A DNA stretch of 64,000 nucleotides, taken from Turbatrix aceti (Eukaryota > Nematoda > Chromadorea > Rhabditida > Panagrolaimidae). The notes under the pieces were generated by a model that worked only from the letters and a program-made list of their open reading frames with translations, searched no databases and was not told the origin of the DNA. Positions 11,701-23,444 of the stretch are shown here, piece after piece; positions within the stretch are counted from its first letter, which is position 1, and each line of letters begins with the position of its first letter. The translations under genes were made by a program, and so were the position numbers. The stretch is from the NCBI GenBank assembly GCA_963969345.1, contig OZ017770.1:10968180-11032179 (forward strand), written 5' to 3'.

Positions 11701-14700
11701 TTAAACGACATCTTATACCGGGGTCCGTTATTACTCAATCATTTAGCCGGCATCCTGTTGCGCCTGCGGTTTGGGCCCATTTTGATCTCGGCTGACATCG
11801 AAAAAGCGTTCTGGCAGATTGCCATGCGTACCCCCGACCTGGACCTACTGCGCTTTCTATTTTTACGGGACGCCACAAAACCTCCCACGCCGGATAACAT
11901 TATCGTATATAGATTTAAGCGTCTCCCGTTCGGTATTGTGTGCGCTCCATTCATTTTAAACGCTGTGATTCAACATCACCTGGCCACGGCGGTACCGGCA
12001 GATTTGGCAACGCGCATTTATAGAGACATTTACGCCGACAATGTTTTTATGTCCGCACAAACGGTAGAAGAAGCGCTACGACTGAGCGAGAAAGTAAAAA
12101 GTGCCTTCAGTGACGCACAAATGAATTTACGAGAATTTCGGTCGAACGCGGAAGAAGTCAACGTAACCTGGGCCGATTCCGAAGACAGAACCCCAATATC
12201 CGTACTAGGCGTCAAATGGGACTCGATAGCGGACACGTTGTGCATCCCGTTCCCCTCAGCGACCCACCAAGTTAACACGAAACGCGATGTTTGCAGTTTT
12301 CTTGGCTCAATTTACGATCCGTTAGGTTGGACGCTCCCCGCGACGGTCACGGCGCGACGTTGGCTACGCGACCTCCATGACCGATATAGCTGGGACGACA
12401 CACTAAGCGAAGGGGACCGGCGGACGTGGCAAGTTATTAGTGCACCACTCTACGACCAACGCTTCACCACACCGCGATTTCTGGGAGTCTGGGGCACAAC
12501 GGCGCAGCTTCACGTTTTTGCTGACGCGTCTAAGAATTATTACGCAGCCGCCGCATACGTTACAACCGAACGAGGCGCACAATTTATCATGGCCAAATCG
12601 CGGATCGCGCCCCGCTCTCTAGAACAATCCGACCCCGAACGCGTCAGGAACATTACCATCCCCCGACTCGAACTGATGGCGCTCCATCTAGCCGCCGAAC
12701 TGGCGACGTTTTTGAAGGCACAATTACCCCACGACCCTCCCACGACGCTTTGGACGGACAGCACAATTGCGTTAGGTTGGGTCAAATCTTCGCCGCAAGC
12801 GATTTTGCCCGTGTTTGTAACCAATCGAGTGCGAGCGATTCGGGCCCGCGATTTGGCGGTTAAGCACGTGGCTACGGATCAAAACCCGGCAGACCTAGCC
12901 ACCAGAGGGCTGACGCTAGCGCAACTGCAAGAATCGTCGTTGTGGTTACACGGCCCGTCTTGGTTTAACTTGCCAGAAGCACAGTGGCCTACTCCGTTGG
13001 TTATGCACGCCGCCCCGACACAACGAATTTCGCAGATCGGTCCGCCATGCGTTAATCTCCTCGCCATACAGCGATATTCGGGACTACTTCGCGCGCAAGC
13101 ACAGTTTCATCGGGCCTGCGCAAAACTATTAGGGCAGCGCGCCACCACCTCACTCATGAAGCGCATACAGACCCTACAGGTATCGCAAGGCCTTACGTCT
13201 GAAGAACTACAACTTGCCGCACAGACGTTTGTTGCCCAAGCCCAGCAGAGCACTCCTCCGGATAAAACACTTCGCGCACTTCTGATTTCGGACGCGAATG
13301 GCTTATTGCGCTACGCCAGCCGCCTACCCCCCACAGCCGGACCGCACGATGTTATTCAGCCGTATTACTTGTCCGCAGACGCCCCTCTGGCACGTTTACT
13401 AGTAGAGCACACCCATCGCACACTTCGACACGTAGGCGTCGCTACCACCTGGGAGGACGTACGGCAACAGTTTTTCATCCCTCGGGGGAAACGATTGACA
13501 CAGAGTGTTTTACGCCGCTGTGGACCCTGCCGTCGCCGCGACGCTCGGCCGTTTCAGGCCCCCGCGTTTGCTCCGCTTCCATCTACGCGAACCACCGCAT
13601 CACGTCCATTTGAGCACGTTGGCTTAGATTATTTTGGTCCTTGCGTCGTACGTAGTTCTTCGGATAGCGGAACCTTGAAGACGTGGGTCGCAGTCTTCAC
13701 TTGTTTTTCAACCCGCGCAGTACATATGGAGCTTGTCTATGCACTTTGCAGCACAGCCTGTCTAGCAGCGCTTCGTAGGTTTATCGCACGCCGCGGCCGA
13801 CCACACAGCATCACATCCGACAATGCTCCTACGTTCTTAGTTGTCGCGCAAGTAGCAGAGCACGCTTTCCCCTCGGTAGTTCCCCCCGGAGACGTTACCG
13901 CGGCGTTTGACACGTACTGCGCTTCTGTCGGGGTACGCTGGACAACAATCGTTGAACACGCACCGTGGCAAGGAGGCGTATGGGAACGCCTGATCGGAGT
14001 CGTGAAACGCCCTTTACGGAGTGTTATCGGGCGAGCGCTGCTGGACATTGAAGAACTCCACACGCTCCTGACTGAAGTCGAATTTACCGTCAACTGCCGC
14101 CCGCTTATGACACACCCGGACTCACGTGACACGCGAGCACTGCGCCCCATAGATTTTCTCCTTCCCATGGGTGTTCCCAATGCTGTACCCGCGCTTAGTT
14201 TATCACCGTACACCTCGCCGACCGCCCAGAGTCTGGCGGAGGAATGGCAACAAGCGTCGGCACGGCTGGATGCGTACTGGACGCAATACACGCGTGAGTA
14301 CGTGGTAATGCTGCGAGATCGCACGGCACGCACATTAGAGCAGCAACGCGGTCCCGTTAATCGGCTACCCCTTGTAGGGGAGGTCGTCATTCTCTGCGAC
14401 GATATCGTACCACGCAACCAATGGCGACTCGGACGGGTCCTACAGGTGCACACGTCGGCAGACGGCGCCGTACGCTCCGCGACAGTCCGAGTCAGCAACG
14501 GCAGGGAGATCACGCGTCCTGTGGCTAAACTCTGTCCCCTCGAACTCACCCCCGACGTGCCAGAGTCCACGGAAGCATCTGCGGGGGCGCCGCACACTAC
14601 GGAGTCTGCGACAGAAATCCCAACAGCTGTTGAACTTGCCGAGCGTCCCGAAGCTCTCTCTCCTCCTTTACCGGCTCCGAACGCACGACGGCGCCATCCC

Positions 14701-14737
14701 CGCTACGGACTACGTCCTCTGCCGCGAAAAATATACT
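8746..14737 (+). CDS. BEL/Pao Gag-Pol polyprotein (env part displaced by rearrangement)
   Basis: Residues 1-160 look helical or coiled-coil. Residues 200-365 are Pro/Ala-rich with AP repeats. Gag proper starts about 366 with MARLPKLDLPTFDG, typical of BEL gag (DUF1759-type). Cys/His knuckles lie at about 584-650 (CX2C at 584, 616 and 636). The protease motif is at 699, where DVGS replaces the usual D-S/T-G. RT shows YDGSAK (973), ADIEKAFW (1016) and YADN (1096). RNase H has FADAS (D1260), PRLEL (E1309), WTDS (D1338) and NPADLATRG (D1383). Integrase has an H-H-C-C finger (1557, 1562, 1592, 1595) and core acids D1628, D1692 and E1747, then the BEL C-terminal domain. The ATG shares its A with the last LTR base; the next methionines are far downstream, so this start is accepted with reserve. 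After 14737 the frame runs into an A-rich joint and antisense sequence, so codons to 14928 are artefactual. Confidence 0.9.
8747..8765 (+). other. Primer-binding site of BEL element
   Basis: TGGTGCTACCGGCCGGTTC begins immediately after the LTR CA. Its complement has the geometry of a tRNA 3' end: CCA, one discriminator base, a 7-nt acceptor strand and a 5-nt T stem. I cannot assign the primer tRNA from memory. The site overlaps the first codons of the polyprotein ORF. Confidence 0.7.
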
Positions 14738-14778
14738 ATAAAAAAAAATATAAAAAAAAAAAAAAAAAAAAAAATATA
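14738..14778. other. A-rich joint between forward and inverted BEL segments
   Basis: 41 bp of A and T only, mostly a long A run. It sits exactly where the forward copy leaves the element sequence (after ATATACT, matching 20839) and the inverted copy begins. Nothing like it occurs at the corresponding place in the other copy. It is either a rearrangement joint or an assembly chimera. Confidence 0.8.
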
Positions 14779-16938
14779 GTGGGAGGTTTTGTGGCGTCCC
14801 GTAAAAATAGAAAGCGCAGTAGGTCCAGGTCGGGGGTACGCATGGCAATCTGCCAGAACGCTTTTTCGATGTCAGCCGAGATCAAAATGGGCCCAAACCG
14901 CAGGCGCAACAGGATGCCGGCTAAATGATTGAGTAATAACGGACCCCGGTATAAGATGTCGTTTAACGCGACGTCGTGAGTGCCTTGTTTAGCTGAACCG
15001 TCATAGACTACGCGCCGTTTTTTATCCAAAAGCATGTGGTGGGGCATGTAATGCACGCCCTCCGTGGGTTGCGCGTCTTCCGTTACTTTCTCGATAATAC
15101 CGCACGCTTCCTGTTTCTGTACCGCTTCGACGTATGCTTGCCAAGCCTCCGGCTCCGTGCGCTGAAGCCGTCGAACGGTGGAAATAAGCCGTGCGCGCGC
15201 CATGTAGAAATGATCCGGAAAAACGCCGGGTAAAGATTTGCGAGGGAGGCGCACGGAGTAACGACCGTCTGACGCACGCTGTATCGATGCCAAAACCTGT
15301 GCGGCTGCGTGATCATCGTCGATCTCGTGCGGATCATCTGTAATCCCAATCGTCTCGAGCCTCCACTGTTGCTCCAAGAGCTTGTCGAGCGTGCTTTCCT
15401 CTGTATTGACATGCACTTGCCCGACCTGCAATGTGACCGTGTCGTGCGGGCGCCCGCTGATGACTGTGCCGAGGGTACTGTGTACTACGTAAAGTCCGTT
15501 GTCGAGCCTTTGCGGCGCGCTGCGTACGATGTCGAAGTAGACGTCTACGCCTAAAAGCAAGTCCACTCGTTGCGTGCTTCCCCTGATCAACCCTTCTGGC
15601 GTAATGGTTGCGTGTCGCAAAGGATGAAGAAGCTGCGGCAAAGCCCAGCACGCAACGTGTTTGTGTGTGCCGTTCTCTTGTACGATCGCAATTTCATAAC
15701 GGCGGGACTCGACCACGTGTTCCTGCTTACCTACGGTCCCCAGCGTGACGGTTGTCGCTTCGAGTGGTACGCCTCGGAGGCGTTCTGCGAGGGCTGTCGT
15801 GACGAAACTACTTTCGCTTCCTACGTCCAAAATCGCCCAGGCCTGCGTAAGTACTCCCGCCGGATCGACTACCTGTACCGACACCAATGGAAGGAAGGTG
15901 GCTTGCGCGTCTTTATTTAAACCTGCTGCTGCTGCCACCGTTACGTCCGGCTGGGTCTGGGTTACGATATCCGGGCAGAGCGGCTTCGTGTGGCCCGTTT
16001 GGTGACATTTAAAGCAAGGGGATTCGCGACGTGGGCAGTCCTCGGCGCGGTGTTCGCTACTGAGGCATACAAAACAGCGTTGCAACGTTCGCAACCGATC
16101 GCGTCGCTGGGCGAGAGAGCTGTGCGTGGTGCAGTATGTCGTCGAATGCTGCGTGCTGTTGCAGAATAGGCATGGTTTGCGCACGATGGCGGCCGTGTGG
16201 TTAGGTGCATCTTGCCCGCGCGGGGGCCGCGTTGTTGCGAGAGTCGTAAGTTGAGGCTGCGCGGTTGTCGCTACGCGCTGGTGGCCTAATTTAATGCGTC
16301 GGATATGATCGCGTGTACTCATTGCCTCTGCCATAGTCTGGCGCACGTCTGCAATTGTGTAACGCCGCCCGTGCTCGCGAATGATGTCTAGCAACAACCA
16401 TTCTGGTAACAGATCTGCCACGCGCGCGACGAGAAGTGGATGCTCTAGCGTATCCCCCAGCGCTTCAAGTTGATGGAGACAGGCTTCGATGCTGTCGGTC
16501 AACGCTCGTACATCTTCGATCGGTGTACAAGTAACAGCGGGGCACATGTCGATGAGTTCGCCGTAGATCGCCGCGCGAAGGTCGCTGCTGTCCCCAAAAC
16601 GTGCGGAGAGTTTGCGCCATGCGTGATCCAGGGAGGTGGAGGAAGGCACGAGCCCTTTTATTGCTGCTTTCGCTTCCCCGCGCAGTAGCGAAAAAAGATA
16701 CGTGCATTTGTCTACTCCCGCAAGCGGTTGTGCCAATACGTTGGCCGTAAAAGTTTCCGAAAAGCAGAGCCATTGGGACGGCGTACCGTCAAAGGTAGGT
16801 AAGTCTAATTTTGGCAAACGCGCCATCGTATTTTTTGGAGTCTGCTGGTTGTCAGTCGTGCGCGGAAGCTGAGTAGGTGCAGATGGTAGCGCGAGCGGTG
16901 CGGGTGCCGGCGGCGCGAGCGGTGCGGGTGCTGGCGGA
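14779..16938 (-). pseudogene. Inverted partial copy of BEL gag-pol
   Basis: Reverse complement of 9729-11888: coordinates sum to 26667 at both ends, so there is no net indel. It spans the end of the Pro/Ala-rich gag region, gag proper, zinc knuckles, protease and the start of RT. On the minus strand the frame is open from the ATG at 16826 for 696 codons, but it ends in the A/T joint soon after the ADIEKAFW motif, so it lacks the RT active site and everything after it. Where I compared, it matches the forward copy, including the DVGS protease variant. It has no LTR and no TSD, and it abuts an N gap, so an assembly error is as likely as a true inversion. Confidence 0.85.
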
Positions 16939-17138
16939 NNNNNNNNNNNNNNNNNNNNNNNNNNNNNNNNNNNNNNNNNNNNNNNNNNNNNNNNNNNNNN
17001 NNNNNNNNNNNNNNNNNNNNNNNNNNNNNNNNNNNNNNNNNNNNNNNNNNNNNNNNNNNNNNNNNNNNNNNNNNNNNNNNNNNNNNNNNNNNNNNNNNNN
17101 NNNNNNNNNNNNNNNNNNNNNNNNNNNNNNNNNNNNNN
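16939..17138. other. Assembly gap (200 N)
   Basis: Exactly 200 consecutive N, a size commonly used for gaps of unknown length. The left side ends at the equivalent of 9729 in inverted orientation; the right side resumes at the equivalent of 11037 in forward orientation. Confidence 0.99.
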
Positions 17139-20100
17139 TCTTCATCCTTTGCGACACGCAACCATTACGCCAGAAGGGTTGATCAGGGGAAGCACGCAAC
17201 GAGTGGACTTGCTTTTAGGCGTAGACGTCTACTTCGACATCGTACGCAGCGCGCCGCAAAGGCTCGACAACGGACTTTACGTAGTACACAGTACCCTCGG
17301 CACAGTCATCAGCGGGCGCCCGCACGACACGGTCACATTGCAGGTCGGGCAAGTGCATGTCAATACAGAGGAAAGCACGCTCGACAAGCTCTTGGAGCAA
17401 CAGTGGAGGCTCGAGACGATTGGGATTACAGATGATCCGCACGAGATCGACGATGATCACGCAGCCGCACAGGTTTTGGCATCGATACAGCGTGCGTCAG
17501 ACGGTCGTTACTCCGTGCGCCTCCCTCGCAAATCTTTACCCGGCGTTTTTCCGGATCATTTCTACATGGCGCGCGCACGGCTTATTTCCACCGTTCGACG
17601 GCTTCAGCGCACGGAGCCGGAGGCTTGGCAAGCATACGTCGAAGCGGTACAGAAACAGGAAGCGTGCGGTATTATCGAGAAAGTAACGGAAGACGCGCAA
17701 CCCACGGAGGGCGTGCATTACATGCCCCACCACATGCTTTTGGATAAAAAACGGCGCGTAGTCTATGACGGTTCAGCTAAACAAGGCACTCACGACGTCG
17801 CGTTAAACGACATCTTATACCGGGGTCCGTTATTACTCAATCATTTAGCCGGCATCCTGTTGCGCCTGCGGTTTGGGCCCATTTTGATCTCGGCTGACAT
17901 CGAAAAAGCGTTCTGGCAGATTGCCATGCGTACCCCCGACCTGGACCTACTGCGCTTTCTATTTTTACGGGACGCCACAAAACCTCCCACGCCGGATAAC
18001 ATTATCGTATATAGATTTAAGCGTCTCCCGTTCGGTATTGTGTGCGCTCCATTCATTTTAAACGCTGTGATTCAACATCACCTGGCCACGGCGGTACCGG
18101 CAGATTTGGCAACGCGCATTTATAGAGACATTTACGCCGACAATGTTTTTATGTCCGCACAAACGGTAGAAGAAGCGCTACGACTGAGCGAGAAAGTAAA
18201 AAGTGCCTTCAGTGACGCACAAATGAATTTACGAGAATTTCGGTCGAACGCGGAAGAAGTCAACGTAACCTGGGCCGATTCCGAAGACAGAACCCCAATA
18301 TCCGTACTAGGCGTCAAATGGGACTCGATAGCGGACACGTTGTGCATCCCGTTCCCCTCAGCGACCCACCAAGTTAACACGAAACGCGATGTTTGCAGTT
18401 TTCTTGGCTCAATTTACGATCCGTTAGGTTGGACGCTCCCCGCGACGGTCACGGCGCGACGTTGGCTACGCGACCTCCATGACCGATATAGCTGGGACGA
18501 CACACTAAGCGAAGGGGACCGGCGGACGTGGCAAGTTATTAGTGCACCACTCTACGACCAACGCTTCACCACACCGCGATTTCTGGGAGTCTGGGGCACA
18601 ACGGCGCAGCTTCACGTTTTTGCTGACGCGTCTAAGAATTATTACGCAGCCGCCGCATACGTTACAACCGAACGAGGCGCACAATTTATCATGGCCAAAT
18701 CGCGGATCGCGCCCCGCTCTCTAGAACAATCCGACCCCGAACGCGTCAGGAACATTACCATCCCCCGACTCGAACTGATGGCGCTCCATCTAGCCGCCGA
18801 ACTGGCGACGTTTTTGAAGGCACAATTACCCCACGACCCTCCCACGACGCTTTGGACGGACAGCACAATTGCGTTAGGTTGGGTCAAATCTTCGCCGCAA
18901 GCGATTTTGCCCGTGTTTGTAACCAATCGAGTGCGAGCGATTCGGGCCCGCGATTTGGCGGTTAAGCACGTGGCTACGGATCAAAACCCGGCAGACCTAG
19001 CCACCAGAGGGCTGACGCTAGCGCAACTGCAAGAATCGTCGTTGTGGTTACACGGCCCGTCTTGGTTTAACTTGCCAGAAGCACAGTGGCCTACTCCGTT
19101 GGTTATGCACGCCGCCCCGACACAACGAATTTCGCAGATCGGTCCGCCATGCGTTAATCTCCTCGCCATACAGCGATATTCGGGACTACTTCGCGCGCAA
19201 GCACAGTTTCATCGGGCCTGCGCAAAACTATTAGGGCAGCGCGCCACCACCTCACTCATGAAGCGCATACAGACCCTACAGGTATCGCAAGGCCTTACGT
19301 CTGAAGAACTACAACTTGCCGCACAGACGTTTGTTGCCCAAGCCCAGCAGAGCACTCCTCCGGATAAAACACTTCGCGCACTTCTGATTTCGGACGCGAA
19401 TGGCTTATTGCGCTACGCCAGCCGCCTACCCCCCACAGCCGGACCGCACGATGTTATTCAGCCGTATTACTTGTCCGCAGACGCCCCTCTGGCACGTTTA
19501 CTAGTAGAGCACACCCATCGCACACTTCGACACGTAGGCGTCGCTACCACCTGGGAGGACGTACGGCAACAGTTTTTCATCCCTCGGGGGAAACGATTGA
19601 CACAGAGTGTTTTACGCCGCTGTGGACCCTGCCGTCGCCGCGACGCTCGGCCGTTTCAGGCCCCCGCGTTTGCTCCGCTTCCATCTACGCGAACCACCGC
19701 ATCACGTCCATTTGAGCACGTTGGCTTAGATTATTTTGGTCCTTGCGTCGTACGTAGTTCTTCGGATAGCGGAACCTTGAAGACGTGGGTCGCAGTCTTC
19801 ACTTGTTTTTCAACCCGCGCAGTACATATGGAGCTTGTCTATGCACTTTGCAGCACAGCCTGTCTAGCAGCGCTTCGTAGGTTTATCGCACGCCGCGGCC
19901 GACCACACAGCATCACATCCGACAATGCTCCTACGTTCTTAGTTGTCGCGCAAGTAGCAGAGCACGCTTTCCCCTCGGTAGTTCCCCCCGGAGACGTTAC
20001 CGCGGCGTTTGACACGTACTGCGCTTCTGTCGGGGTACGCTGGACAACAATCGTTGAACACGCACCGTGGCAAGGAGGCGTATGGGAACGCCTGATCGGA

Positions 20101-22233
20101 GTCGTGAAACGCCCTTTACGGAGTGTTATCGGGCGAGCGCTGCTGGACATTGAAGAACTCCACACGCTCCTGACTGAAGTCGAATTTACCGTCAACTGCC
20201 GCCCGCTTATGACACACCCGGACTCACGTGACACGCGAGCACTGCGCCCCATAGATTTTCTCCTTCCCATGGGTGTTCCCAATGCTGTACCCGCGCTTAG
20301 TTTATCACCGTACACCTCGCCGACCGCCCAGAGTCTGGCGGAGGAATGGCAACAAGCGTCGGCACGGCTGGATGCGTACTGGACGCAATACACGCGTGAG
20401 TACGTGGTAATGCTGCGAGATCGCACGGCACGCACATTAGAGCAGCAACGCGGTCCCGTTAATCGGCTACCCCTTGTAGGGGAGGTCGTCATTCTCTGCG
20501 ACGATATCGTACCACGCAACCAATGGCGACTCGGACGGGTCCTACAGGTGCACACGTCGGCAGACGGCGCCGTACGCTCCGCGACAGTCCGAGTCAGCAA
20601 CGGCAGGGAGATCACGCGTCCTGTGGCTAAACTCTGTCCCCTCGAACTCACCCCCGACGTGCCAGAGTCCACGGAAGCATCTGCGGGGGCGCCGCACACT
20701 ACGGAGTCTGCGACAGAAATCCCAACAGCTGTTGAACTTGCCGAGCGTCCCGAAGCTCTCTCTCCTCCTTTACCGGCTCCGAACGCACGACGGCGCCATC
20801 CCCGCTACGGACTACGTCCTCTGCCGCGAAAAATATACTCCGGCGCCGTATTAGCAACGCTTGCGATTGGTTGCGCACCAACCGTCGCTGTATCCCCGGT
20901 AGACACGGCCAGCGCTTTCATGGACGCGACGCACACAATGAGTCAAGTCGTCGGGTTTGGTACGCTTTTGGGTCTGTCAGTATTTTTGGCGCTTTTACTG
21001 TGCACGGCGCTCATTTCTACCTGCCTTCCAGTATACCAGGCATGTCGTTGTCTCTTCTTCATTTGCTCACTACCGTGGCGCATCCTATGTTACTGCCTTC
21101 GTCAGCGCGCAAGCCGACGCCGTACTCGGCACATTGTCTTCACGCTTCTTGGATTTTTTTTCACCGCCGGGCGGGAGGGTGCGCACGCGTGCGCAACGCA
21201 CACTTTTTTGTCCGCAGCGACGGTCACATGCCAAATTCAGAACGAAACGCAAGTCTGTACGCACGAAGGAGTAGCACGGATCGCACTCAGGGATGTAGGC
21301 CAGACGGTATGCCTTTGGATGAGAGACGACGCTAACCGGACGCAAGGGCGATTAACCTTGACGCTCCACAAACCGACGCTGAAGTGCAGACCAAGGTTTT
21401 TGTTCGCTACACGTGAGTACGAAACCGCCGCGTTTTCGGAACAGCGCTGTCCTCTCGTAGGTTCGTGCATACTTGATAACTGTAGGGAAGTAAAGGCCCA
21501 GGATCATCTGCCCGAGCTAGCCGGAGTAAACGCGTATCCAGGTAACGCGGGGTGCGCAAACGGACCAGAATGGTGGTTTAACGGGTGCGGCCTACCCACA
21601 CCTTCTTGTATCTTTTATCGCATTGTGGCACTACCGCTAAACCTTACCACATCCGGTGATTTCCACGTCTTCTCGTGCGATGAGTGGGATACGCATGTAA
21701 CCATCGATGTTGAAGGAGAGCATGGCGTCAGCTTTGCAGACAAGACCACACGCGCCCGCCTAAGCACAGGGGTAAAATGGACACAGCAAAACGTATCGAT
21801 CACGCTGATCAACGAGCTCCCGTATCCAAACAAGTCACCGTTTCTGGCGCGATACCAGGACGGGGTCTGGAGACTAATAGAAGACGTCGAACGCATTCGA
21901 CTGCGCGGCCCCCATTACGAAAAACTTGGCTTTCAGCCCGCGTGCTCCTGTCATCCCGCGGGGGGCGCTATAAGTTGCATCTGCGCACCAGACCCCCCGT
22001 TTGCCCAATGGCGAGAGCAAATTTTACCCCAGCGATGGCAGACTAACCTTTTGACGCTCAGCCACGATCGGCCCACAATACGAACCGACCAATCCGTCAT
22101 TGAAATTGAAGTAACGCTAACGGGCCTAGAAAGCATTACGGATCTGTATGAGGAGCGCGCATGCACGATAACCGCCAGCCAAATCAACGGGCAACTCGGA
22201 GGCTGGTCAGACGCCGCTGCTATAGTAACCTGA
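17139..22233 (+). CDS. BEL/Pao Pol (5'-incomplete at gap) fused to Env-like protein, ending at an in-frame TGA
   Basis: The open frame enters from the gap downstream of the protease motif. It repeats RT, RNase H and integrase of the first copy at an offset of 6,102 bp through 20839, then continues into sequence found only here. The env-like part has a strong hydrophobic segment at about 20947-21020, a Cys/Arg-rich stretch, and a second hydrophobic, signal-like segment (21130-21170) ending AHA near 21189. A cysteine-rich ectodomain follows, with N-glycosylation sequons (NET, NRT, NLT, NVS). A short Cys/aromatic motif near 21,590-21,620 (CGLPTPSCIFYR) resembles the fusion-loop region of Gc-like env proteins in nematode BEL elements such as Cer7 and Tas; that is family knowledge, not proof. 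Pol and Env share one frame without a break. TGA at 22231 ends it about 106 codons before the anchor. Confidence 0.85.
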
Positions 22234-22554
22234 CGTGCAGTTCAAAGCACGACGGCGAGCGTGATCTGTGGGGAGCAGCGCTCGCTGGTAGCTTGTGGGC
22301 CCAAAGGGATAAACTCCACGATTGCGGTTTCTATGACCGAGCAGAAGGTTAGCATCGAGTGCACCTATCAGTGCGCGCAGCACGTCGGTTGGCTTGTGTT
22401 GGCAGGGAGTGTTGAGGAACCCAAATCGTGGACTGTAAACACTGCCCTCCTTGCCGTTCCTTCCCCGCCGTCCCCTACCTCCTTGGTATTCTTTGATCTC
22501 CTGGCTTTGGGGGTCCTGGTCGCCTGGGCGGCCCGCCGGCTGTGTCGTGGCTAG
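22234..22554 (+). pseudogene. C-terminal Env segment with membrane anchor, beyond the in-frame TGA
   Basis: The same reading frame continues after TGA 22231-22233 for about 106 codons, with further cysteines and a hydrophobic anchor (about LVFFDLLALGVLVAWAA) followed by RRLCRG and a TAG at 22552-22554. That stop lies 10 bp inside the 3' LTR, so the ancestral env frame reached into the LTR. The stop codon before it would leave this copy's Env without its anchor, unless read through or wrongly sequenced. Confidence 0.7.
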
Positions 22555-22852
22555 CGCCCTAGCCGCGATACGATGTCGTGGCTAACGCCACGATAAGATC
22601 GGCGCGCGGCCCAGCGACGCCGGGAAAGTGGGGGCGCCGACGGCTTGTCGGCCCCCCCGAGACACTTCCGTTCCCCCCACGGAGGGGGGGGACGAGGCGG
22701 CGATCGCGACGATCGTCGGCTCGGCTATATATTGTTGCAGACTAGCTTCTTTCGTATCTTTTTCCAATTTTTCTGTTCACGGTGATTGTTAACGTTTTGA
22801 ATAAACCAACTTCGCGTAATTCGACGAGCATTCTGCCCAACTCCGGATGACA
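22543..22852 (+). repeat. 3' LTR of BEL/Pao element
   Basis: 310 bp, identical to the 5' LTR except for one extra C in a C-run. It starts TGTCGTGG and ends GATGACA. The sequence just upstream (GGCGGCCCGCCGGCTG) is not a polypurine tract, which is unusual because plus-strand priming normally uses a purine run at this position. Confidence 0.95.
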
Positions 22853-22857
22853 CCTAT
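22853..22857. other. Target-site duplication CCTAT, right of BEL/Pao element
   Basis: Second copy of the 5-bp duplication at 8433-8437. It is followed by TGAATGGTTCC, the continuation of the foldback right arm. Confidence 0.95.
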
Positions 22858-23444
22858 TGAATGGTTCCAAAAACGGTTTCTGTAATAAGTTAGGCATGCG
22901 TCTAAAAAATAAAGGTCATTACGCGTGTGCAGCAGCGCAAAATCATGCGTGCACGTTGCGCGCAGGGCTTCGGTGTCGAGTCTGGAGCATAAATTAAAAT
23001 TTATGACAACCTTGGGCACGCGATTTTTTTTTGCGTTTTACTTTTTCCGATACAAAAAACAACGGGAAAGAAGATAGGCTTATCGAATTACCGCTTAAGT
23101 TTGAGATCCGAAAATGATAGCGGTTTGAAAACGTATGATATCAAAAAATCGATAATTACCGTAACTGAAAAAAAATTCTGAATATGTCATTGGATCCGCC
23201 GTCCTCAGAAACCCCTATATTAATTTTTTCAGAATTGCTCATAACCAACGTAGCACGAGGAACTATTTTTTATGAAAAACACTTCTGAAGCCGAATCTCG
23301 TGAATCCGAATTTTATAAAATAAAATATCGCGGCTTTGGACCTTTCCCCCGAAGGCCTACAACTCTGACTCAAAACATTTGAAAGTGTCAAAATGATGTG
23401 TCCTTCTCCCCGGCTTGGTCCTAAATCGGCTCGCAGAGTGTCTG

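Larger units (their letters stand above)
8438..22852 (+). mobile_element. BEL/Pao LTR retrotransposon with env-like region (assembled with an internal rearrangement)
   Basis: Bounded by LTRs of 309 and 310 bp that start TG, end CA and differ by a single C in a C-run, so insertion is very recent. TSD is CCTAT. Domain order gag, protease, reverse transcriptase, RNase H, integrase, env identifies BEL/Pao; Ty1/Copia places integrase before RT. The expected element is 8438-14737 joined to 20840-22852, about 8.3 kb. The intervening 6,102 bp (14738-20839) consists of an A-rich joint, an inverted partial copy, a 200-N gap and a repeated forward pol segment. The repeat has a constant offset of 6,102 from 11037-14737. 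The element is visibly more GC-rich than the host satellite. Confidence 0.95.
7385..23444. mobile_element. TTAA-flanked foldback transposon, split by a BEL/Pao insertion
   Basis: The left arm (7385 to about 8096) is the inverted complement of a right arm made of 8302-8437 plus 22858-23444. The termini read CAGACACTCTGCGAGCC. Arm length is about 710-720 bp and the loop is about 205 bp (8097-8301). Without the retrotransposon the element would be about 1.64 kb. No transposase ORF is present, so it is non-autonomous. TTAA target choice is typical of piggyBac-type elements, but the termini do not show the usual CCC start, so the superfamily is only inferred. The arms show substitutions and small indels relative to each other (for example near 7425 against 23405), so this insertion is older than the BEL copy inside it. 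Confidence 0.85.

Noticed and set aside
11739..11954. Second gene on the minus strand within BEL RT (71 codons)
   Set aside because: Antisense to the RT core, identical in both copies only because the copies are duplicated.
13737..14597. 286-codon ORF on the minus strand opposite BEL integrase (and its repeat at 19839-20699)
   Set aside because: Antisense shadow of a GC-rich coding region; no domain, and fully explained by the plus-strand pol frame.
14738..14778. Poly(A) tail of a retroposed mRNA
   Set aside because: It sits at an inversion joint of element DNA with no target duplication, and the following sequence is the inverted element itself.
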